Source: DATFDN01 sp963818725 (GTDB taxonomy: Bacteria > Pseudomonadota > Alphaproteobacteria > Acetobacterales > Acetobacteraceae). Taken from it: a stretch of 64,000 nucleotides of DNA. The notes under the pieces are model-generated. The model saw only the letters and a list, made by a program, of their open reading frames with translations, had not been told where the DNA came from and ran no database searches. Position numbers and translations under genes: made by a program. This document shows, one piece after another, positions 57,882 to 64,000 of this stretch. How positions within the stretch are numbered: the stretch's first letter is position 1; each line of letters opens with the position of its first letter. The stretch is from contig CAWFTU010000001.1 of NCBI GenBank assembly GCA_963818725.1, positions 310,001 through 374,000 on the forward strand, given 5' to 3'.

Positions 57882-59705
57882 TCACCGCAGTCCCGCGGCG
57901 ATATCATGGAACAGCCGCGCGGGAAGCGTGCCGCCCAGCACGTCCTTCATCGGCTGATCCCCGTCATTGCCAAGCCAGACCCCGATGATCCGGTTGCCCA
58001 CCCCGCCGATGAACCAGGCATCGCGGGAATCCTGCGTGGTTCCAGTCTTGCCCGCGACTGGGCGGCCAGGGATGGCGGCCTGCCGGCCGGTGCCGCGATC
58101 CACCACGGCGCGCAGCATCCGTGCCATAGCCTGAGCGATGTCCGGCGCGATCACCTGGGTGGGTGGCGTGACGCGCGCGGCCGTCATGCGCCCCCCGGTG
58201 GCCATGGCGGCGATTCCAAACGGCGTGACCCGGCGGCCCCCGTTGAGGAAGGGGGCGTAGGCGCCGGACAGTTCCATCAACCCGACCTCCCCGGTGCCAA
58301 GTGCCAGCGAGGCGTTCTCGGGCAGCCGATCGGTGATGCCGAGCCGCGCCGCTGTTCTTGATACCGCGTGCGCTCCGCCCGAACTCAGTAGCAAGCGAAC
58401 CGCGACGGTGTTGACCGATTGCGCCAGTGCCTCCTCGACCGAGATCTGGCCGAGGAACCGGTGGTCGAAGTTCTGCGGGCTCCATCCCCCGAGGCGAATG
58501 GGAGCATCCAGCACGGGATCGTCCGGCCCGACGCCATGTTCCAGCGCGGCGAGCCAGACGAAGGGCTTGAAGGCCGAGCCCGGCTGCCGGCGGGCCAGCG
58601 TGGCGCGGTTGAACGGCGAGTCGCGGTAGTCGCGCCCGCCCACCATGGCGCGCACCGCGCCTGTCGCGGCATCCAGGACCACAATGGCGCCTTCGGTCAC
58701 GTGATGCGCGGCGCCTGGTCCCTCCAGCATCGCCGCCAGGCGCTGTTCGGCCAGGGCCTGTGCCGCCGGATCGAGCGTGGTGCGCACGATCGCGTCCTCG
58801 CCCTGCGGCAGCGCCGCTTCCGCCTGCGCCGCCACCCAGTCGGCGAACCAGCCCGCCTCCGCCGCGCGCCCGCCGGGAAATCGAATCTGCCGGGTGGCCG
58901 CCTCGGCCTGCGCCTGGGTCAGGTCGCCGGTCGAGACCATCGCCGCCAATACCTGCCGCGCCCGCGCCGCCGCCGCGTCGGGATCGACGCGCGGGTTGAA
59001 GCGCGACGGCGCGCGTGGCAGTCCGACCAGCACCGCCGCCTGCCACAGCGTGAGCCGCCGCGCCGGCACGCCGAAATAGAGCCGGGCGGCGGCGTCGATG
59101 CCGAATGCGCCGGAGCCGAAATAGACCCGATTGAGCCAGATCTCCAGCACCTGCTGGCGCGTGAAGTGCCGGGCCAGCCAGAGCGTCAGCATCAGCTCCT
59201 GCACCTTGCGTCGGAACGTCCGCGTGTTGCTCAGGAACAGGTTCTTGGCCACCTGCTGCGTGATGGTGGACCCACCCTGGACGATGCGGAGGTGCAGGAT
59301 GTCGATGGTCGCGGCGCGGGCCATGCCGATCGGGTCAATCCCCGGCTCGCGCCAGAAGCGGCGGTCCTCGATCGCGACCGCGGCGGCGGGGACATAGCGC
59401 GGCAGGTCGCGCAGCCGCACCGTCGCGCCCACCACGTCGCCGAAGCTCGCGAAAACCCGGCCAGCCGAGTCCTCAAGGGTGAGGCTGGGCCGGCGCGCGG
59501 GATCGAGCGCCGTCTCCGGGCGCGGCAGGTCGCGCGCGAACCACAGCAGCAGGGCGGCAAGGCCCAGCGCCGCCCAGATCGCACCGATGAAAAGAGCGCG
59601 CAGCACCTTGGGCCAGCGTCGCGCCGGGCGCGCGGCGGCCCGCTCGCTGTCTTGCGCGCGCGCCGGAATGGGGTGGCTGGGAGAAGACGCGGGCACGCGC
59701 GGCAT
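57882..59705 (-). CDS. Bifunctional penicillin-binding protein (PBP1A-type)
   Basis: A 607-residue inner-membrane protein with one N-terminal anchor (residues about 38-57). The glycosyltransferase 51 domain has Glu113 in EDRRFW and QGGSTITQQVAKNLFL. The transpeptidase domain has the SxxK motif SAFK at 377-380, SVN at 430-432 and KTG at 553-555. It polymerises glycan strands and cross-links peptidoglycan in the periplasm. One oddity: Glu120 (REPGID) replaces the His usual in this part of the family (H-x-G-I-D). Its stop lies 5 bases from the IS630 end, so the element did not truncate it. Confidence 0.93.
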   Translation of the reverse strand: MPRVPASSPSHPIPARAQDSERAAARPARRWPKVLRALFIGAIWAALGLAALLLWFARDLPRPETALDPARRPSLTLEDSAGRVFASFGDVVGATVRLRDLPRYVPAAAVAIEDRRFWREPGIDPIGMARAATIDILHLRIVQGGSTITQQVAKNLFLSNTRTFRRKVQELMLTLWLARHFTRQQVLEIWLNRVYFGSGAFGIDAAARLYFGVPARRLTLWQAAVLVGLPRAPSRFNPRVDPDAAAARARQVLAAMVSTGDLTQAQAEAATRQIRFPGGRAAEAGWFADWVAAQAEAALPQGEDAIVRTTLDPAAQALAEQRLAAMLEGPGAAHHVTEGAIVVLDAATGAVRAMVGGRDYRDSPFNRATLARRQPGSAFKPFVWLAALEHGVGPDDPVLDAPIRLGGWSPQNFDHRFLGQISVEEALAQSVNTVAVRLLLSSGGAHAVSRTAARLGITDRLPENASLALGTGEVGLMELSGAYAPFLNGGRRVTPFGIAAMATGGRMTAARVTPPTQVIAPDIAQAMARMLRAVVDRGTGRQAAIPGRPVAGKTGTTQDSRDAWFIGGVGNRIIGVWLGNDGDQPMKDVLGGTLPARLFHDIAAGLR

Positions 59706-59807
59706 GACCGCACTCTGGCCGATCCGCGGGGCGTTTCGAAAGTCCCGCGTTGCCCTGGGCGGCGCGGCCGATCAGGATGGGCGCGTCGCGGCGGCGAGGT
59801 GGTGGGC

Positions 59808-60720
59808 ATGAGGGGGCTGTTCCTGGACGCGGTCGATGACCTGGGCGAGGTGTTCCGCCGCGTTGCCCGGCCCGACGATCCGCCGGTGGACGTGAATGAG
59901 CAGGCGGATGTCGCGCCGGAGGAGCTGCCGGGACTGCTGGCCGAGTACCGATTTCGTGCTGGACGACCACAGCCAGATGCCGACGGCGCAGATGCGCGCC
60001 TGCCCCGGCCTGCGCCACATCATCTTCCTCGGCACTGGCGCGCGCAGCTACATGAGCCCCGACGAACTGGCCGCGCTCGGCATCACCGTCCACATCATCA
60101 AGGGCTACGGCGACACCGCCGTGGCCGAGCACAGCATCGCGCTCATGTGGGCGGCGGCGCGCGACATCGCGCGCATGGACCGGGGAATGCGCGCCGGCAC
60201 CTGGGTCCGCACCGAGGGACCGCAGCTCACCGGGAAGACGATCGGCCTGATCGGTTATGGCGGGATCGGCGCCGAGGTGGCCCGGCTCGCGGGCGGGATG
60301 GGGATGCGGGTGCTGGCCTGGAATCGCACCCCGAAACCAGCGCCGGGCGTGCGCTTCGCCCCGCTCGACGAATTGCTGGCGCAAAGCGACGTGGTGTCGC
60401 TGCACTTGTTGCTGACCGACGAGACGCGCGGCTTTCTCTCGGCCGAGCGCCTGACGATGATGCGGCCGGGCGCGATCCTGGTGAACACCGCGCGCGGCGC
60501 GCTGGTCGATGAGGACGCCATGATCGCGGCGCTCCGTGCTGGCCGGCTGCGCCACGCGGCGCTCGACGTGTTCACCGAGGAGCCGCTGCCGCCCGGCCAC
60601 AGGCTGACCGCGCTGGAAAATGTGACCCTTTCCGCACACAGCGCCTTCCGCACGCCGGAGGCCAGCGAGACGCTGCTGCGGCGGGCGCTGGACATCGCGC
60701 GCACGCTGAGGCAAGCGTGA
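59808..60720 (+). CDS. D-isomer-specific 2-hydroxyacid dehydrogenase, frameshifted
   Basis: A NAD-dependent dehydrogenase in two frames. The first, MRGLFLDAVDDLGEVFRRVA to LLAEY, is broken at 59,948-59,949 by one extra C. The rest, FVLDDHSQMPTAQMRACPGL, has the nucleotide-binding loop GLIGYGGIGAEVARL and the catalytic Arg, Glu and His regions (NTARGALVDEDAM, DVFTEEPLPPGH, SAHSAF). The corrected protein is about 303 residues. Members reduce 2-oxoacids such as glyoxylate or hydroxypyruvate. The stop is 6 bases before tRNA-Leu. Confidence 0.88.
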
Positions 60721-60726
60721 GGGAAA

Positions 60727-61027
60727 GCGGACGTGGCGGAATCGGTAGACGCAGCAGACTTCATTGGAGTGCCCCGGCGGAAACGCCGGGAGTAGAACCG
60801 CTCAAAGTCGGGGAAAGCTGACCGGCGCGGAGCCGGTGCCGATCCCGAGCCAAGCCCCCGGTGGGGGAAGGTGTAGAGACTGGACGGGCGGCGCCTACGG
60901 CCAGAGGGCTAGGGCGAAGGGACAGTCCAGACCACGAAGGCTCGCGCGGGCCGCGGCGAAAGCCGAAGTGGTACGAAAATCTGCTTCTCCAACGAGAGTG
61001 CGGGTTCAAGTCCCGCCGTCCGCACCA
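60727..61027 (+). tRNA. tRNA-Leu(UAA) interrupted by a group I intron
   Basis: The 5' exon (60,727-60,761) gives the acceptor strand GCGGACG, D-arm GCGGAATCGGTAGACGC and anticodon-stem GCAGA plus C-T-T. The 3' exon (60,976-61,027) gives AAAA, TCTGC, a long Leu-type variable arm with TCTC/GAGA, T-arm GCGGG-TTCAAGT-CCCGC, acceptor CGTCCGC and an encoded CCA. Joined, the loop reads C-T-T-A-A-A-A, so the anticodon is UAA. Mature length is 87 bases with CCA. Removing the intron from the 301-base gene gives perfect pairing of acceptor, anticodon and T stems. The gene begins 6 bases after the upstream stop, so it may be co-transcribed. Confidence 0.93.
60762..60975 (+). ncRNA. Group I intron (IC3-like) in tRNA-Leu
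   Basis: A 214-base intron inserted between bases 34 and 35 of the anticodon, the site used by cyanobacterial and plastid tRNA-Leu(UAA) introns. The base before it is T and the last base is G, as splicing requires. The 5' exon end ACTT can pair with GGAGT at 60,766-60,770 to form P1 with a U-G wobble at the splice site. Core elements are readable: CTCAAAGTCGGGGAAAGCTGA, the R-like GGTGTAGAGACTGGACGG, and the S-like AAGGGACAGTCCAGA. These closely resemble the Azoarcus tRNA-Ile intron. No homing endonuclease frame is present. Self-splicing is expected. Confidence 0.92.
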
Positions 61028-61041
61028 GGGAACCCGTCCAG

Positions 61042-61098
61042 CTTCGGTGTCCTGTGAAAGCGAATGCCTAGGCACGGAACAGGACAGCGGAGCCGAAG
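61042..61098. repeat. Inverted repeat downstream of tRNA-Leu
   Basis: CTTCGG (61,042-61,047) plus TGTCCTGT (61,048-61,055) pair with ACAGGACA (61,079-61,086) and CCGAAG (61,093-61,098), giving a long stem with a bulge. It lies 14 bases after the tRNA CCA and could stop transcription or guide 3' processing. There is no T-run. Confidence 0.5.
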
Positions 61099-61157
61099 GC
61101 GGACCCGGATAGGGTTTGGCAATCCGTGCGGTGGCACAGCCGCCTCCGGCGAGAGCG

Positions 61158-62504
61158 CTAGGTCAGGAATCCCTCGATCTGGTCCTTTGTCCAGGCCAGC
61201 ACCTCCTTTATGCTCTGCCCGCCCTTGAGACGCGCCACGATCCCGTTGTGAACGGCGTTTTGGTAGATCTGCACCGCGACTTCCGGCGCCGCCTCCGAGG
61301 CGGTCAGGCTGGACTGCGCGTGGTGCCACGGCCTGATCGGGTAGTTGTAGACGGTGCCCGGCGGCGGGCTGACCGTTTCCCAAATCTTGAAGTCCAGCAG
61401 CCCGGCGAAGGGCGGGAGGTCGAATCCCTCCACCACGTTGTCGCGCGCCTCCACCTGCTCGCGAGCCATCAGATAAGCGAGCAGGTCCTGCGCCGCGCTC
61501 TGGTTCTTGCTGAACGACCAAATGCCCCAGAAGAAGTACGCGCTGGGAACGAAGCGCCCTTTCGGGCCAACCGGGGCGGAGAAGGTCCAGCAATCCGCCG
61601 CCACCTGCGGGGCGTCGCGCTTGGCCACCGCCCAGGCCGAGGGCGGGTTGAATATCAGGGCGCTCTTGCCTGAAATGAGCGCACGATTGTTCGACGCGTC
61701 ATCGTAGCTCTGCGCCTCGGATGGCATGAATCTCGCGAATTTCTGCCAGTACTCCAGGCAGTTGGTCATCTCCGGCGTGTCGAGCAGAATCTTTCCTTCC
61801 CGATCGACGAGGTTGGCCCCGAACGCGCGGAAGGCCGCGCCGATCTGGTCGAGCCCGTCCGTGTTGTTGGAGCCGCCGCAACCCATCGCGAATGTCAGGT
61901 TGTCCTTGTTCGCCTCCTCGGCGAGCCTGAGCAGCAGGTCATAGGTCCACTGGTCTTGCAGGGCGGTGTGCTCCGGCTTCACCGGATAGGCCGCCACCGG
62001 ATCGAACCCGTGCGCCCTCATCCAGGAAATGCGCGCGCAGGGTGGCTTGGTCTGCGAGCCCGAGCTGCTCGGCACAGCGATCCAATGCTCCTTCGGGTGC
62101 GCGAGGTACTCGGCTGTCGGATCGACCTTGCCGTTGGCCGCGGTCAGATGTTGCATCAGCTCATCAACCGGCGCCAGCGAGTCACGGCGGTTGAACACTT
62201 CCCAGTTGAAGAACGTGTAAATGTCGTGTCCGGCCCTGGCCTGGGATTCAGCCACTCCGGTCATCAGCATCTTGTTGCCGTTGCTGGTGACAAAGTCGAC
62301 GCTCACATCGACTTTGTTCTTGGCCGCCCACGCATCCACTTGCTGCTGCATGACCTTGTTGCCGTCCGGCACCCAATGATCCCAGAAGCCGATCGAGAGC
62401 TTGCCAGCAGCCCCGGCCGTGCGGGTGTGGACCAACGGCAATGCGCTCGCCGTCGCACCCAGCCGCAACGCCGTGCGACGTGAGATCGGGTTCGATCCCT
62501 TCAT
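61158..62504 (-). CDS. ABC transporter sugar-binding protein, Tat-exported
   Basis: A 448-residue solute-binding protein (family 1, sugar type) starting at MKGSNPISRRTALRLGATAS; GGAGG lies 9-13 bases before the ATG. The twin-Arg motif SRRTALRLG shows export by Tat to the periplasm. The mature part includes LSIGFWDHWVPDGNKVMQQQ, a SWxxx-like hinge region, and FSAPVGPKGRFVPSAYFFWG. The permease and ATPase genes are not in this window; they may lie beyond or be separate. Confidence 0.9.
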   Translation of the reverse strand: MKGSNPISRRTALRLGATASALPLVHTRTAGAAGKLSIGFWDHWVPDGNKVMQQQVDAWAAKNKVDVSVDFVTSNGNKMLMTGVAESQARAGHDIYTFFNWEVFNRRDSLAPVDELMQHLTAANGKVDPTAEYLAHPKEHWIAVPSSSGSQTKPPCARISWMRAHGFDPVAAYPVKPEHTALQDQWTYDLLLRLAEEANKDNLTFAMGCGGSNNTDGLDQIGAAFRAFGANLVDREGKILLDTPEMTNCLEYWQKFARFMPSEAQSYDDASNNRALISGKSALIFNPPSAWAVAKRDAPQVAADCWTFSAPVGPKGRFVPSAYFFWGIWSFSKNQSAAQDLLAYLMAREQVEARDNVVEGFDLPPFAGLLDFKIWETVSPPPGTVYNYPIRPWHHAQSSLTASEAAPEVAVQIYQNAVHNGIVARLKGGQSIKEVLAWTKDQIEGFLT

Positions 62505-62657
62505 GTGACGCCTCCCTCCGGGCGGCCCCGGCGTGGGGCCGCGATCTATCGTTTTCGGCAGACAGCCCGTTTTGTTTACCGTTTGAAAAGACATAATAGA
62601 CGCGTGAGGGCGGAGGGGAAGCGTCAGGGACGCCCTGAGCGGCTCCCGAAAGGGGAC

Positions 62658-64000
62658 CTACGTCCCAATCCCGCCGACCGCCAGGTACTTCACTTCCAGA
62701 TACTCCTCGATCCCGTACTTCGACCCCTCGCGCCCGAGGCCCGAGAACTTCATGCCCCCGAACGGCGCCTCGGCGGTCGAGATGATGCCCTCGTTGATGC
62801 CGATGATTCCGTGCTCGAGAGCTTCCGCCACACGGAAAATCCGGCCGACATCGCGAGCGTAGAAATAGGCTGCGAGGCCGAACTCGGTGTCGTTGGCAAG
62901 GCGGATCGCCTCCTCCTCGGTCTTGAAGCGGAAAAGCGGCGCCACGGGGCCGAACGTTTCCTCATGGAAGATGATCGCGTCGGGCGTGACATCGGCCAGC
63001 AGCGTGGGCTCGAAGAAATTGCCGCCCAGGCTGTGGCGCTTGCCGCCGGTCAGTACCTTGGCGCCACGCCGCGTGGCGTCGGCAATGTGGGCTTCCACCT
63101 TCTCGACGCCTTGGGCGTTGATGAGCGGGCCTTGGGCGACGCCCGGCTCCATCCCGTTGCCCACCTTCATGGTCTCGATCGCCGCCTTGAACTTCTGCGC
63201 GAACGCGTCGTACACGCCGTCCTGCACCAGGATGCGGTTGGAGCAAACGCAGGTCTGCCCGGTGTTGCGGTACTTGCTGGCGAGCGCGCCCTGCACCGCG
63301 GCGTCCAGGTCTGCGTCGTCGAACACGATGAACGGGGCGTTGCCGCCCAGCTCCATGCTGGTCTTCTTGATGGTCGGCGCGCACTGGGCGAGCAGCTTGG
63401 CGCCAACCTCGGTCGAGCCGGTGAAGGACAGCTTGCGGACCGTCGGGTTGGAGGTCAGCTCGCGCCCGACCTCGCCCGAGGGGCCGGTGATGACGTTGCA
63501 CACGCCGGGTGGCATCCCCGCGCGCTCGGCAAGGACCGCGAGCGCCAGGGCGGAGAACGGAGTTCTGGCTCGCCGGGCGGATCACGCCGGTGCAGCCGGC
63601 CGCCCAGCCTGGCGCCGCCTTGCGGGTGATCATCGCGGACGGAAAATTCCAAGGCGTGATCGCGGCGAAGACGCCAATCGGCTCCTTTTGCACCAGAATG
63701 CGCCGCCCCTTGTCGTTCTGCGGGATGGTGTCGCCGTAGACGCGCTTTCCCTCCTCGGCGAACCAGTCGATGAAGCTCGCGGAGTAGGCGATCTCGCCCT
63801 TGCTCTCGGCCAGCGGCTTGCCTTGCTCGGCGGTCATGATGACCGCGAGATCGTCGGTGTTGGCGAGCATCAGGTCCGAGAACTTGCGCAGGATCGCGCC
63901 GCGCTCCTTGGCCAGCATGGAGCGCCAGTTCGGATAGGCGCGCGCGGCCGCCTCGATCGCCCGCCGCGTCTCCTCGGCGCCCAGCGCGGGCACCTCGCCG
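62658..64000 (-). CDS. Succinate-semialdehyde dehydrogenase-type aldehyde dehydrogenase, partial and frameshifted
   Basis: The N-terminus lies beyond the window. One frame (upstream part) reads RAYPNWRSMLAKERGAILRK to ITPWNFPSAMITRKAAPGWA; one extra base at 63,563-63,564 shifts to the second frame, which reads SALALAVLAERAG and then MPPGVCNVITGPSGEVGREL to the stop at 62,658. The catalytic Glu (SMELGGNAPFIVFDDADLD) and Cys (NTGQTCVCSNRILVQ) are intact. The segment IRPASQTPF has Arg where most relatives have Lys (KPA), a residue that contacts the NAD(P). It resembles GabD. The precise substrate is uncertain. Confidence 0.85.

Overview
The window is high-GC (roughly two-thirds G+C by eye) bacterial chromosome. 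The gene types point to an alphaproteobacterium, most likely Rhodospirillales/Acetobacteraceae. The clues are a three-subunit type cytochrome bc1, a pgsA-mobB-moaD-moaE cluster, secreted Hint_2 proteins, DUF2382 and DUF3618 stress proteins, and the holC-pepA / ndk / ABC-F neighbourhood. This placement is inferred from gene content, not from a database search.

Layout. 1-7.2 kb: the end of S-formylglutathione hydrolase, cytochrome b and c1, MTA phosphorylase, a patatin-like lipase, a lipoprotein, Hsp33 and a GNAT acetyltransferase. 7.3-14.2 kb: envelope and stress genes (DUF3618, a holin-X-like membrane protein, an amphipathic-repeat protein, YihY, a PHB-depolymerase-like esterase, a DUF2382 protein, a fatty acid desaturase) ending at an IS630 element. 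15.4-24.7 kb: a four-gene tripartite RND efflux operon on the minus strand. 24.7-27.3 kb: pgsA with molybdopterin genes. 27.5-30.6 kb: two secreted Hint_2 proteins that share an apparently identical 582-bp 3' segment. 30.7-33.0 kb: ABC-F ATPase and ndk. 33.2-38.6 kb: an acquired island between ndk and holC. It holds an IS1595 element and a two-gene TOPRIM/HEPN module whose HEPN gene is split by a Tn5-like (IS4 family) element with a perfect 9-bp target duplication. 38.8-54.2 kb: holC, pepA, tsaC, a ClC channel, catabolic enzymes, hydrolases, small HMA-type genes and Maf. 54.2-56.6 kb: more DUF2382 stress genes and a YidB protein. 56.7-62.5 kb: a second IS630, a bifunctional penicillin-binding protein, a 2-hydroxyacid dehydrogenase, a tRNA-Leu(UAA) carrying a group I intron, and a sugar-binding protein. 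The window ends inside an aldehyde dehydrogenase.

The two most notable items are the TOPRIM/HEPN module (34.5-38.6 kb), which looks like an inactivated defence operon, and the 214-nt group I intron in tRNA-Leu (60.76-60.98 kb).

A caution for any reader: at least eleven single-base indels break otherwise conserved genes (esterase, desaturase, both RND pumps, outer-membrane factor, ndk, 2-hydroxyacid dehydrogenase, aldehyde dehydrogenase, two IS630 transposases). Most are one extra base, and five sit at the hexamer AGTACC. Sequencing or assembly error is the simplest explanation, so these genes are probably intact in the organism.
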